A DNA stretch of 64,000 bases from Nitrospirillum viridazoti CBAmc (GTDB lineage: Bacteria; Pseudomonadota; Alphaproteobacteria; Azospirillales; Azospirillaceae). Where the stretch lies: positions 186,001 to 250,000 of the forward strand of contig NZ_CP022113.1 of NCBI RefSeq assembly GCF_000730165.1, given 5' to 3'. This document shows positions 34,083 through 47,600 of this stretch, in pieces (the first letter of the stretch is position 1; every line of letters begins with the position of its first letter). The translations under genes and the position numbers were made by a program. The notes beneath the pieces were generated by a model. It did not search any database. It saw only the letters and a list, made by a program, of their open reading frames with translations, and had not been told where the DNA came from.

Positions 34083-34979
34083 ATGGCTTCACTCAACTTG
34101 CACCATTTGCGCCTGTTTCGCGCCGTCGCCGCGGAGGGCACCGTGACCGGGGCCGCCCGCCAGTTGAACCTTTCCCCCTCCGCCCTGTCGACCCAGCTGC
34201 GCACGCTGGAGGACAGCCTGGGCCACCCCCTGTTCGAGCGCCGGGGGCGCGGCCTGATCCTGACGGAGGCGGGACGCATCGCGTTGGACCATGCGGTGGC
34301 GATCTTCCGTTTGGCGGAGGACCTGTCCGCCACCTTGCGCAATGCCGGGGGCGGACAGCGCGCGTTGCGCGTCGGGGCGCTCGCCACCCTGTCGCGAAAC
34401 TTCCAGATCGGCTTCCTGCGGCCCCTGCTGGGCAGGCCGGATGTGGAGATCGTGCTGCGTTCCGGTTCCCAGGGCGAACTGCTGCGCGGGTTGGACAGCC
34501 TGGCGCTGGACGTGGTGCTGACGAACCTGGCCCCGCCCCGCGATGCCGCCAGCCCCTATCTGATCCATCGCCTGGACGAGCAGGTGGTCAGCCTCATTGG
34601 CACACCGGCCCGGCTGCGCCCCACCCAGGGAGACGACTCCGGAAGCGGCGTCCCCCTGGCAACCCTGCTGACCCGCCATCCTCTGATCCTGCCCACCCCG
34701 GAAACAGCGCTACGGGCGACGTTCGACGCGCTGGTGGCGCAGCTGGGCATCCCGGTGCGCATCGCCGCCGAGGTGGACGACATGGCCATGATCCGTCTCA
34801 TGGTGCGTGAGGACGCCGGCTTGGCCGTCATCCCCCCCATCGTGGTGCGGGACGAGTTGAGCAATGGCGAGTTGGTGGAGGCCGGGCGCTTACCCACCGT
34901 GGTCGAAAGTTTCCTGGCTGTGACACTGGAGCGCCGCTTCCCCAACCCGCTGCTGGCGGAGTTGTTGGCCAGGGGCTGA
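34083..34979 (+). CDS. LysR-family regulator next to dabAB (NhaR-like)
   Basis: A 298-residue LTTR. The winged helix is MASLNLHHLRLFRAVAAEGTVTGAARQLNLSPSALSTQLRTLE, whose LNxHHL start resembles the NhaR subgroup. The rest is an effector-binding domain. Start MASLNLHHL fits the family; an upstream in-frame ATG adds 22 unlikely residues. It is divergent from dabB, so it probably activates the carbon pump when CO2 or bicarbonate is limiting, by analogy with CbbR/CcmR-type LysR regulators. That link is contextual. Confidence 0.9.
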   Translation: MASLNLHHLRLFRAVAAEGTVTGAARQLNLSPSALSTQLRTLEDSLGHPLFERRGRGLILTEAGRIALDHAVAIFRLAEDLSATLRNAGGGQRALRVGALATLSRNFQIGFLRPLLGRPDVEIVLRSGSQGELLRGLDSLALDVVLTNLAPPRDAASPYLIHRLDEQVVSLIGTPARLRPTQGDDSGSGVPLATLLTRHPLILPTPETALRATFDALVAQLGIPVRIAAEVDDMAMIRLMVREDAGLAVIPPIVVRDELSNGELVEAGRLPTVVESFLAVTLERRFPNPLLAELLARG

Positions 34980-35224
34980 GGAAGGTCCGTCAGGCTGGTG
35001 GATCGGCGCGATCAAATGACCCACTGGTCCCAAAGTAATCGACCGGTCGCGGTGCTGATCGGCGTCAAAACCGCATGCCGATTTTTGGCCCCGGGCGGGC
35101 CACCTGCGGCGACCCTGCGCAACGATTGATGATGCCCCGTGAGCAAGGACACGCTGCTGCGGTTTGTCGCCGAGTGGCCAACCGCTGGTGCCAGGTTGAT
35201 CAGATTGGGGCCGAGGCCCTAAGC

Positions 35225-35380
35225 CGCACGCCATCGGCCCGAACCATCGCCCGGCTCATGACCTCAGGACGGGACGCTCTGACCGAAGCGGAAGCCGTCG
35301 TCGTCGCGGCCATTGAAAGTGGCATCCACACCATCAGTTCATGTCAGCGAGAATCGAGTCAACGCTTCGCGGAACTCTGA
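35225..35380 (+). pseudogene. Remnant of an ISL3-family transposase
   Basis: About 50 codons read RTPSARTIARLMTSGRD followed by LTEAEAVVVAAIESG, which resembles an internal part of ISL3-family transposases of the long subgroup. There is no zinc-ribbon, DDE Asp or C-terminal helix, and the frame ends early in unrelated residues. The DNA just upstream has no intact frame. It marks decayed mobile DNA directly before the giant autotransporter gene. It belongs to a different subgroup from the intact element near 61-62 kb. Confidence 0.55.
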
Positions 35381-35483
35381 GGTTGTGACTAAAAATGACA
35401 TGATTACATCACGCATATTGGTGACAAGTTCTGACAAAAGTCTAATTGGGAATTCACAATAGTTGTAAATCCACAAGATTACA

Positions 35484-35510
35484 TTGACAGCCTACCAGGG
35501 CCTATATCAG
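35484..35510 (+). promoter_or_regulatory. Candidate promoter of the autotransporter gene
   Basis: TTGACA (35484-35489) is followed after 15 bases by TATCAG in an AT-rich stretch about 180 bases upstream of the autotransporter start. The spacing is short of ideal and several other AT-rich hexamers occur nearby, so this is a weak call. Confidence 0.3.
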
Positions 35511-35609
35511 AAGATTATCTCGTTCCTGCCCAATTGGGGGGCGGAGCAGTTATCTGGTGAATCTCCGGGGCGCTGTAAGGGTTGGGATATCAAAGCACGG
35601 AATTGTTCG

Positions 35610-35631
35610 CTCCGGCTTATCTGAGCCGGAG
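35610..35631 (+). promoter_or_regulatory. Leader hairpin upstream of the giant autotransporter
   Basis: CTCCGGCT-TATCTG-AGCCGGAG forms a perfect 8-bp GC-rich hairpin, followed by CCGTTCGCTTTTCG. It lies between the candidate promoter and the start codon, so it would be in the 5' untranslated RNA. It could act as an attenuator or stabilise the long mRNA. No known riboswitch core is recognisable. Confidence 0.4.
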
Positions 35632-35691
35632 CCGTTCGCTTTTCGTGTCCATGCCCCGCGCAGCGCAAGCCGATGGTTGGGAGCTGGCATT

Positions 35692-38600
35692 ATGACGAAG
35701 CGAATGGTCACGCGCGCGGACGGCAATAAGAAGATCCAGCACGCTTTCCTGTTAGGGGCTTCCGCGCTGGCCATCGGTGTCTCGCTGGCGACGGCGCGAC
35801 CTGCCCGGGCCGATACGATCGTCTCAACCAGCGGCAGCTCCCAGATCAAGGTTTCCATCACCTCGACCCTGGTTTCCATCGCCAGCGGGGTGGTGCGCTC
35901 CGGTTCGACGGTGCTGTCCATCTCCGCCCCCGTCGGCACGCTGATCAACAGCGGCACCATCAATGCCGGTTACTCTGGTATCAATAACCAGAGCCTTATG
36001 GGCACGTTGATCAACAACGCCACCATTTTGGCCGGCGTGCTGGCGGTATCCAATAACAACACCTCCACGATCACCAATTTCATCAATACTGGAACGCTTT
36101 CGTCTTCCAACACGACAAATAATACGGCGGCCGCCATCTATAACGGCGGCAAGATTGGCACGCTGACCAACACCGGGCTTATCCGGGGCGCGGAAAATGT
36201 CCTGTTCATCCACACGATCGACGGCGGCCCCGGCTCCATCGGCCTGATCGCCAACAGTGGCACCCTCGCCGGCAATATCTGGAACCGGACGTCCAACAAC
36301 CTGACCATCGCGGGCGGCAGCGGCAGCGTCGTCGGCACCCTGACCGGTTACACCGTCGGCAACCTCGGCACCATCATCAACAACCTCAGCAACTTGGTGC
36401 TGTCGACCGGCAACATCCTGCTGAACGATCGTGTCACCATCACCGGCCACACGCTGAGCAACCTGGGCGCCGCCGTGACGCTCAACACCTTGGTAAGCGT
36501 CACTGGCAACTACAATCAGTCGGCCGGCACCCTTGTGCTGCAGGGCAATGGCAAGCTGGCGGTGTCCAACTCCGCCACCGTGGCCGGCACCGTCCTCACC
36601 AGCCTGTCGGCCAGTAACAACTACCTGGCCACCGGCAGCGTGACCACCCTGGTCGCGGGCGGGACAGGCTCGAACTACAGCTCCGTCGTCGTGAGCACGA
36701 CCGGGCTGGCGCCCACCTTGGTCTCCGCCAGCGGCGCCGTCAGCGGCAACAACCTGATCCTGTCCATTGGCAACGACTATGTTGGCGGCACCCTCGCCTC
36801 CATCGGCAATACCGGCACCTTGGCGCCTTCGGGCTCGATCTCGGCCGTCTATGTGGGCGGCAGCCTGGGCACCCTGACCAATGCCGCGGCGGGAACCGTT
36901 TCTGGATTCTACGGTGTCCGGGTGGCGACCGGTGGCACCCTCGGCCAGGTGGTCAACAGCGGCCTGATCAGTGGTGTGGCCGGCGGCGCCGGCGGCATCT
37001 ACGCTTCCATTGGCGCCAGCATCGGCACCATCACCAACAGTGCCACGGGCACCATCACGTCGGCCAATTCGTTTGCCGCCATCAACGCCCCCGGCGGTGT
37101 CATCGGCACCATCACCAATGCCGGCCTCATCTCGAACAGCAGCACCGGCGTAGGCCTCTGGGACACCGGCACGGTCACCCAGTTCAACAACAGCGGCACG
37201 GTTCGGAACCAGTCCACCAACTATGGCGCCGTCTACGTTGGCGCCAGCAGTGCGCAGGCCGTCGGCACGCTCAACACCCTCAGCAACAGCGGCCTGATCC
37301 AGAACGCCAGCGCTTCCAGCAGCGGCACCGTAGCCGCCATCTTGGCCGACGGCACCGTCATCTCCGGCAGCACCCTTTCCGGCACGATCGGCACCGTGCT
37401 GAACAGCGGCACCATCAGCGCGCGGACCGCCATTCGTGTCGGCGCCTATGGCAGCATCGGCACGGTGGTGAACAGCGGCACCGTGCTGGGCAACATCTTC
37501 AACCAATCAACGCGCGACCTGACCCTGGCGGGCGGCAGCGGTACGACGGTTGGCACCTTCACCGGCCTGACCGGGACGGTGGGCGCCATCATCAGCAACG
37601 GCAACGTGGTGTTCGGCGCTGGCACGACGCGCAGCAACATCCTGCTGAACGACATCGTTTACACCGGCGGCACGGTCTACAACAACAGCGCCAACATCAG
37701 CTTCAGCACTCAGAGCGTCGCCACCATCAGCGGCGCCTTCGCCCAGACCTCGACCTTGGGCACCCTGTCACTGGGCACCGCGCGGTTGTCCATTACGGGC
37801 GTGGCCAGCATCGCCGGCACGGTGCTGGGCAGCTTCGACACTGCCGTCAACCATACCCCGGGTGAGGGTATCACCCTGATCACCGCCGACGGCGGCATTT
37901 CCCTCGCTTATGGGACCTTGACCGGCGTGGTCCGCGCGTCCGGCACCGGCATCAACGCCGCGTCCAGCATCAGCGGCAACAGCCTGCTGGCGCAGGTGCA
38001 GAACTACTATGTCGCGACCACCTACGGCACCATCACCAACACCGGCACTTTGACGTCCACGTCGGCGGTCTATGTGGCGGCCACCGGGACGCTGGGCGCC
38101 GTGTCCAATACCGGTGTCATCCAGGGCAACATCGTCAACCTCAGCACCAACGACCTGACCCTGCTGGGCGGCAGCGCCGGCACCTTCGGCACCTTCACCG
38201 GCCTCACCGGCACACTGCCGGGCAGCATTTTTAACACGGCTAGCAACGTGACGCTGGCGGGCAGTATCCTGCTGGACGACACCGTCAATGTAGGCGGGAC
38301 CACGCATACGGTGGTGGCGGACGGGGCCACGGTTCGGCTGAACCATGGCATCAACATCACCGGCAACTACAGCCAGACGGGCGGCACGCTGGCGGAGCTT
38401 TCGGCCATCAGCGGCGGTGAACTGATCGTCAGCGGGGCGGCCGTGGTCAGCGGCGTCAACTACACGGTCGTGGGCGCCACCGGTGCCTATCACTATCTGC
38501 AGGGTCCGGCGGGGGCCACGCCCATCATCGCGGGCGGGGCGGGCTCCAGCTACACCAGCATCACCTACGACAGCGGCATCACCGGCCTGACCCTGGGCGG

Positions 38601-41600
38601 CTACACCCAGGGCACCAGCCTGTGGGGCACCGTGCTGAACGACTATGTCGGCGACAGCCTGGCCAGCATCTCCATCGGCAGCGGCACCGTGCTGGCCACG
38701 CCGGCCGGGGTGGCGACGCTGATCTACATCGCCGGTTCCGGTGTCCTGGGCACCCTGTCCAACAGCGGGACCATCCAAGGCAACATCGCCAACAACGGGT
38801 CGGCCGATCTCAACCTGCGGGGCGGCAGTGCCACCTGGGGCACCTTCGCCGGTGCCGGCGGCACGCTGGGCACGATCACCAGCACGGGCGGCAACGTGGT
38901 AGTCTCGGGCGGCCAGGTCTACCTGGCCGACCAAGTCAATGTCGGCAGCGGCCTGCTGTACAACACCGGCGGCACGCTGGGCGTGGCGCCGGGCGTGACG
39001 GTCACGGGCAACTACCTGCAGAACAACGCCACCGGCACCCTGGTCCTGGGCCCGAACGCCCCCCTGGTGGTCACTGGGTCTGCCATCATCACCGACGGCT
39101 ACGTCAAGGTCGGCAGCTTCGACAGCCTGACCAACCATGTGGCGGGAGAGACCGCCACCTTGGTGCAGGCGGGTGCCTCCTCCACCTACACCCTGGTCAG
39201 CAGCCAGAGCGTGCCGGTGGTGCAGTCCAACGTGGGTGGCCTGGGCGTCATCGGCACCCAGGTAGGCAACAACCTGCAGGCCGTGGTCGAGAACGACTAC
39301 TTCGGCACGTCCACCGCGGCGTTCACCCAGGCCGGCACCATCGTGCTGGGCACCAACAGCCAGGCCAGCGCCGCGCTCTATGTGGCGGGGACGGCCACCA
39401 TCGGCACCCTGACCAACACGGGCGTGCTGAACGGCGAGGCCAACCTCGGCAACGGCATCTTCATGGGGTCGTCGGGCACGCTGGGCGCGTCCATCGGCAC
39501 GCTGGTCAACACCGGCACCATCGCCGGCCGCGTGGGTGTCGCCAACTACAACGGCGTCATCGGCACCATCGACAACAGCGGCCAGATCCTGGACAGCCTG
39601 CCCAACTCGGGCATCTACAACGGCAACACCATCACCCTGGTGAACAACCAGGCGGCCGGCACCATCGCCGGCGCCTTTGGCATCGCCAACAGCAATCTGC
39701 TCGGCACCATCCTGAACGCCGGGCTGGTTGCCGGCTCCGTCACCAGCGGGTCGACCACCGCGGTGGGCATCGCCAACTACGGCACGCTCAACACCCTGAC
39801 CAACAGCGGCCTCATCATGGCCACGGCCGCGCGCATCGCGGACGGCGTGCTGAACTACGGCACCCTGGGCACCCTGACCAACGCCACGGGCGGCACCATC
39901 GGTGCCAGCGGCACCATCGTCAGCGGCACCAGCAACATCATCGCTGGCGTGAGCAACGGCGGCACCATCGGCACCCTGACCAACAGCGGCCTGGTCACCG
40001 TCACCGGCCGCAACACTGTCACCGGCTTCAACGTGGTGGCCGGCATCGCCAACCTGTCGAGCGGCACGATCGGCGTCCTGTCCAATGCCAGCACCATCAC
40101 CGCCGCCGGCAGCATCACCGACTTCAGCGGCTCCCGCCTGGCGGGCCTGTTCAACGCCGGGGTGATCGGCACGCTGTCCAACTCCGTGGGTGGGGTCATC
40201 AACGGCCTGGACAACTACACCGGCGGCAACATCACCCAACTGACCAACGCCGGCGTCATCACGTCCGCCTCCCGTTCCGCCCTGTTCAACGAAGGCACCA
40301 TCGGCAATCTCTCCAACAGCGGGACGATTCAGGGCCCGACCGCGCTGCGCCTGGGCAGCAGCGGCACCATCGGCACCTTCACCAACAGCGGCACCATCGC
40401 CGGTTCCATCCTGAACGGCGCTTCCACCGCCCTGACCATCGGCGGTGGTGCTGGCACGGTGGTGGGCGTGCTGACGGGGGTCAGCGGCAGCGTCGGCGGC
40501 GCCGACAAGGGCCGGATCACCAGCACCGGCGCCGACCTGGTGTTCAACAGCGGCAACCTGCTGCTGAACGACGACATCACCGCCACCGGCCGCACGGTGG
40601 TCAACAGCGGCGCCTCGCTGCGCCTGTCCAACAGCGTCATCGTCACGGGCAATTACGCGCAGGGCGCCACCGGTACCCTGGTGCTGGGCAGCGGCGCGCT
40701 GCTGTCGGTGACGGGTGCGGCCACCGTCACCGCAGGCACGGTCACCTCCAGCGGCTTCAACGCCACCGGCAACTACCTGGCGGGTGGCAGCAACGTCACC
40801 CTGGTGCAGGGCGGCGCCGGCTCGTCCTACAACACCACGGTGGTGGCGGGCGGCGGCATCACCGGCCTGGGCCTGACCGGCAGCGTGTCGGGCAACGACC
40901 TCCTGGCCGTGGTCGGCAACGACTATGTCGGCGCCTCGCTGGGTTCCATCGTCAACAGCGGCGCGCTGAGCTACAGCGGCGCCAGCACGGGCGCGGTCTA
41001 TGTGGCCGGCACGGGCAGCCTGGGCACCCTGGTCAACAGCGGCACCATCGCCGGCTCCATCGCGGTGGAGGTGGCGTCGGGCGGCACGCTGGGCCAGGTG
41101 ATCAACACCGGTACCATCAGCGGCAACCTGGTCAACCTGTCGACCAACGGGCTGGTCCTGTCGGGCGGCACGGTGGCGGGCACCTACACCGGCGGCACCA
41201 TCACCAGCACCCTGGCCAACGTGACCCTGGCCTCGGGCGCCATGGTCCTGGGCGACGCGGTCAATGTCGGCGCCGGCACGCTGGTCAACGGCGGCGCCTC
41301 GGTGCTGCTGAACACTGTCGTCAGCGTCACCGGCAACTACGGCCAGACGGGCGGGACGCTGAACGTGGGGGCCAACGCGCTGCTGGTCAGCGGGGCGGCG
41401 GTCATCACCGGCGGCACGGTGGTTTCCGGCGCCACCTTCTCATCCACCGCCAATTATCTGGCGGGCAGCAACGCCAGCACCCTGATCCAGGGCGGCGCCG
41501 GGTCCAGCTACAGCGGCTACAGCGTTTCCGCCGGGTCGCTCACCGGCCTGGCGTTCGGCGGCACCACCAGCGGCACCAATCTGGTGCTGGCGGTGAACAA

Positions 41601-44600
41601 CGACTATGTCGGCACGCTGCTGCCCACGCTGGACAACACCGGCAGCATCGGCGGCATGCAGACGGCCCTGTTCGTGCGCAGCACGGGCAGCATCGGCACG
41701 GTCAGCAACAGCGGCACCCTGGCCGGGGTCGGTGCCGTCACGGGCTACGGCGCCTCCATCGCCGGCACCATCGGCACGCTGACCAACAGCGGCCTAGTCA
41801 GCGGCGACGGCGCCAACGGTGGCTATGGCCTGCTGAACCGCGGCACCATAGCCACGCTGATCAACACAGTGGGCGGCACCTTCGCCGCCCTGGCCGGCAC
41901 GGTGGGCTACGGCCTGCTCAACCAAAGCATCCTGAACACCGTCGTCAACTACGGCCTCATGACCGGCCACGACGGCGGCCTGCAGAACACGGGCACCATC
42001 CAGCTGCTGGACAACGCGGCTGGCGGCACCATCCGGTCCAACAGCGCCAGCGCGCAGCAGGGCCTGCGCAACGACGGCACCATCGTCACGCTGCTGAACG
42101 ACGGGCTGATCGGCAACAACTACGGCCTGTTCCAGGCGGCGGGCACGATCCAGACGCTGGTGAACAACGGCACCATCGCGGCCAACGCCAGCGGCGTGTA
42201 CATGAGCGCCGCCATCGGAACCATCAGCAACAGCGGCACGATCACGGCCACGCACAAGGCCATCGTGGCCAATGCCGCCCTGACGGCGCTGCTGAACAGC
42301 GGTACCCTCAGTGGCACGCAGGCGCTGGCCATCGGCGTGAACGGCCGCGTGGGCACGATCAGCAACAGCGGCGTGATCCAGGGCAACATCGTCAATACCG
42401 GCACCGTCGCCCTCAGCATCGGCGGCGGCACGGGCACGGTAGTCGGCACACTGACCGGCAGCACGCTGACCAACCGGGGCACGATCACCAGCACGGGCAC
42501 CAACGTGGTGCTGTCGGGCAACCTGTGGCTGAATGACAACATCAACGTGGGCACCAACACGGTGACCAACGCCGGTGGCGCCATCACCCTGGGCACTGTC
42601 GCCACCATCACCGGCAACTACACCCAGGCGTCTGGCACCCTGGTGATCACCCCGGGCACCAGCCAGTTGAGCATCACCGGCCGCGCGTCCATGACCGGCG
42701 GCACGGTGCTGGCCAGCTTGGCCGGCACCGGCAACTACCTGGCGGGCAACTCCGCCACGCTGGGCTCGGCCCTGTCGATCTCAAGCTTCGCCGGCGTGAC
42801 CGTGGTGGCGGCCGGCGCCGCCGGCCTCAGCGCCACGGCGGGGCTGGGCACGGTGGGCACGCTGGTCAACCTGCTGCTGGCCTACAACAACGACTATGTC
42901 GGCGGCACGCTGGCGACGTTGACCAACACGGGCAGCCTGAGCGCGGGCACGGCGGTGGTCATCGCCGGCACGGGCAGCCTGGGCACGCTCAGCAACACCG
43001 GCACCATCGCCGGTGCCGTCAACAACCTGTCCAGCCACGACCTGACCATCGCCGGCGGCGCGGGCGGCACCGTGGGCACCTTCACCGGCCAGTCGGGCAA
43101 GGGGCTCATCACCAACACCCTGTCCAACGTCGTGCTGGCCTCCGGTAGCCTGGTGCTGAACGACGACGTCAACGTCGGCGCCGGCACCCTGGTCAACAGC
43201 GGCGCGTCCGTGGCGCTCAACACCCTTCTCAACGTCACCGGTAATTATGGCCAGTCGGCGGGCCGGCTGGACCTGGGCTACGGCAACCGCCTGTCGGTCA
43301 CGGGTGCCGCCGTCCTGACGGGGGGCACGGTCGCCACCACGCTGCAGTCCAATGTCAACTACCTGGCGGGCCAGGCGGGCGGCACGCTGGTGGCGGGCGG
43401 CGCCGGGTCCAGCTACATCGGCGTCAGCGTCCAGTCGGGTCTGTTCCCGCTGGTGCTGAACGGCACCACCGCGGGCAACAACCTGCTGGCCGTGTCGGTC
43501 AACGACTACATTGGCACCATCCTGCCCACCCTGGCCAACACCGGCACCATCAACACCGCGCCGACGGCCCTGTTCGTGGCCTACGGCACCGGCAGCCTGG
43601 GGACGCTGGTCAACAGCGGAACCCTGGCGGGCAACGGCGGGTCCACGGCGGCCGGTGTCCGGGTGGTGGGCACCCTGGGCAGCCTGACCAACAGCGGGCT
43701 AATCAGCGCGCAGGGAAGCGTCAGCGGCTACGCCCTCTATAACCAGGGCACCATCGGCACCGTCATCAACCAGGCCGGCGGCACCATCCAGGCGGGCGGC
43801 ACCCTGGGCGGCGGCGTGCTCAACAGCGGCGGCACCATCCTCAGCCTGGTCAACGCCGGCCTGATCATGGGGCCGCAGCCGGGCTTGTACAACCTCAGCA
43901 ACGGCACCATCGTGTCGCTGAACAACAGCGGCACCATCCGGACCACGAACACGAACGCGGCCAGCGGCATCGCCAACGCCGGGCTGATCAATACGCTGAC
44001 CAACAGCGGGCTGATCGCCAGCTATTCGGCGATCTACCTGAATAACGGCACCATCGGAAGCCTGGTCAACAGCGGCACCATCAGCGGCCAGGGCAACGCC
44101 CTGCTGCTGACAGGGGTCGGCCGTATCGGCACGCTGGTCAACAGCGGGCTGATCCGGGGTAACATCCAGAACTACAGCGGCAACGACCTGAACATCGCCG
44201 GCGGCACGGGCGGCCTGGTTGGCACGTTCACGGGGGCCGGCGGCACCGTCGGCACCATCACCAACACCTCGGCCAACGTGGTGTTCAGCTCCGGCGCGCT
44301 GTCGCTGAACGATCAGATCAACGTTGGCGCCAACACGGTCCGCAACACCGGCGCCAGCCTGGCGCTGGCTGGCAACATCAGCATCACCGGCAACTACAGC
44401 CAGAATGCCGGCACGCTGATGGTCAACCCCGGTACGGCCCAGCTGACGGTCAGCGGCACCGCCAGCATCACCGGCGGCGCGGTGCAGGTCAGCCTGTCCG
44501 GCACCAGCAACTACCTGGCGGGCAACGCCTATACCCTGGTGCAGGGCGGGGCGGGGTCCAGCTACACCGGCGTCACCATTGCCACGGCCGGCCTGACGGG

Positions 44601-47600
44601 CCTGGGGGCGACGTCGTCCATCGCCACGGTTGGGGGCAACCTGGACCTGCTGATGGCGGTGACGACCGACTATGTCGGCACGGTGCTGGGCAGCATCAAC
44701 AACACCGGCACGCTCAGCGGCGCCACGGCCCTGTACATCGCCAGCACGGGCAGCCTGGGCGCCCTGGCCAACAGCGGGGTGATCCAGGGCGACATCGTCA
44801 ACGCCAGCGCCAACGCGCTGACCATCACCGGCGGCGCGGGCGGCACCGTCGGCACCTTCACCGGCCAGTCGGGCAAGGGGCTCATCACCAACACCCTGTC
44901 CAACGTGGTGCTGGCCTCCGGTGGCCTGCTGCTGAACGACGACGTCAACGTCGGCGCCGGTACCCTGGTCAACAGCGGCGCGTCCGTGGTGCTCAACACC
45001 CTTCTCAACGTCACCGGCAACTACGGCCAATCGGCGGGCGCGCTGATGATGGCCTATGGCAACCGCCTGTCGGTCACGGGTGCGGCGGTGCTGACGGGCG
45101 GCACCATCGCCGTCACCGGCGTGCCCGGCACGCTGAACATGCTGGCGGGCGTGGGCGGCACGGTCGTCTTGGTGACCGGCGGTGTGGGTTCTGGGTACAC
45201 CGGTCTCAGCTACAGCTCCGACGTGACGGGCATGGAGGTCACGGGTTCGGTTGGCGGCAACAGCCTGTACCTGGCCGGCCTGAACGATTATATCGGCACG
45301 GTGCTGGGCAGCTTGAACAACACCGGCACGATCAGCGCCAACAACGCCGTCTACGTGTCGGCGACGGGGACGCTGGGCAGCCTCACCAACACCGGCACGC
45401 TGCTGGGTGCCAATGCCGCCCTGAACAACCTGGGCAGCATCGGCACCATCACCATCGGCACCCTGACCGGCACGGGCACGACGACGAGCTATGGCACAGT
45501 GGGTCTGCTGCAGGGCGCGGTGGGTATCACCAACGCCGGCAGCATCGGCACACTGGTCAGCTACGCCACCATCGTCGGCACCACCGGGGCGGCGGTCGAC
45601 AACCAGGGCTCGATGTACAGCCTGGGCAACGCCGGAACCATCACCGGGGTGACCGCGGGCATCACCAACGCCGGCAGCATCGGCGGCCTGGTCAACGCCA
45701 ACCAGGTCACCGGCAGCATCGGCATCAACAACACCGGCACCATCGGCTTCATCCAGAACTTCGTCTTCGCCACCGACAGCCTGACCACGTTCATCGGCAG
45801 CATCAACGGCTCGGCCACGGGCCTGAGCAATGCCGGCGTGGTCGGCACCCTGGTCAACGCCGGCGCGATCACCGGCAGCATCGGCCTCAACAACTCGGGC
45901 ACCGTCCTGGGCCTGGCGAACGCCCTCTTCCCCACCGGCAGCCTCACCGCCGTGGTGGGCAGCATCACGGGCTCGGCCACGGGTGTGCGCAACACCGGCG
46001 TGATCGGCACGCTGCTGAACATGGGTGTCATCTCCGGCGGCAACTACGCCTTGTACAACGGCGCCGGTGCCACGCTGGGCACCATCGCCAACGCTGGCAT
46101 CATCAACGGCAACATCGTCAACCTGTCGGCGACCGACCTGGTCATCGCGGGCGGTGGCGGCACGCTGACGGGTGGCAGCATCAGCAACACTGCCAGCAAC
46201 GTGGTGTTCGCCGGCGGCACCCAGGTGGTCAATGACGCCCTCAACGTCGGCAGCCACACGGTGGTGAACAGCGGCGCCAGCCTGGCCTTGGGCGGCGACC
46301 TCAGCATCACCGGCAACTACAGCCAGGCCACGGGCACGCTGGCCCTGTCGACCAACCACCTGTTCGTCAGCGGTGTCGCCAATGTGAGCGGCGGGGTCAT
46401 CACCGCCAGCGTGGACGCGGCGCAGAACTACGTGGTGGGGGGCAGCAACGGCGCCATCCTGATCCAGGGCGGGGCGGGCTCCAGCTACACCGGGGTCAGC
46501 CTGACCTCCGGCGTCAGCGGCCTGACCATCGCCGCCGGCGTGGACACCATCGGCTCCAACGTCGACCTGGTGGTCGCGGCGGCCAACGACTACATCGGCG
46601 GCACGCTGGGCAGCTTGGGTAACAGCGGCACCATCACCGGCGTGGTCACGGCGGCCTACATCGCCACCCTGGGTAGCTTGGGCACCTTGGCCAACAGCGG
46701 CCTGCTGGCCGGTGCCGCCTTTGGCGTCAACAACCAGGGCATCCTCGGCCTGGTGGACAACAGCGGGACGATCAGCGGCGTCATCACGGCGGTCTACATC
46801 GCCGGTACGGGCAGCCTGGGCACGCTGGCCAACAGCGGCGTGATCCAGGGCGGCATCGTCAACGCCTCGACCAATGCCCTGACCGTCACCGGCGGCGCAG
46901 GCACGGTGGTGGGCAGCCTGACGGGCACGCTGGCCGGCACGCTCAGCACCCAGGGCACGATCACCAGCACGCTGGCCAACGTGGTCCTGGGGGGCGGCAA
47001 CCTGTTCCTGAACGACCAGGTCACCGTTGGCAGTGGCACGCTGGTCAACAGCGGGGCGTCGCTGCGGCTGGGCAACGGCATCGCCGTCCTGGGCAACTTC
47101 AGCCAGTCCTCCGGCACCCTGGTGGAGGCCTACGGCAATGGCGCGCTGTCGGTCAGCGGCGCCGCGGTCATGACCGGCGGCACCCTGGCCATCACCGGCG
47201 CACCGGGCACGCTCAACGTGCTGGCGGGCCAGGGCGGCTTCCCGGCCGCGGTGGTCGGCGGCACCGGTTCCAGTTACACCGGCCTGAGCTATGACAGCGG
47301 CGTGGCGGGGCTGGAACTGACCGGCAGTGTGGGCGGCAACAACCTCTACGTCGTCGGCGTGAACGACTATGTCGGCGCGGCGCTGGGGACGCTGAGCAAC
47401 ACGGGCACGCTGAGCGCCAACAACGCGGTCTATGTGGCGGCCACGGGCAGCGTCGGCATCCTGTCCAACAGCGGTATCCTGACCGGCACCAACGCCGCCA
47501 TCGACAACCAGGGCAGCATTGGCACCCTGGTGAACACCGGCCTGGCGGCCGGCGGCGTGACCGCGCTGTACAATGCCGCCAATGCCACCCTGGGCACCAT

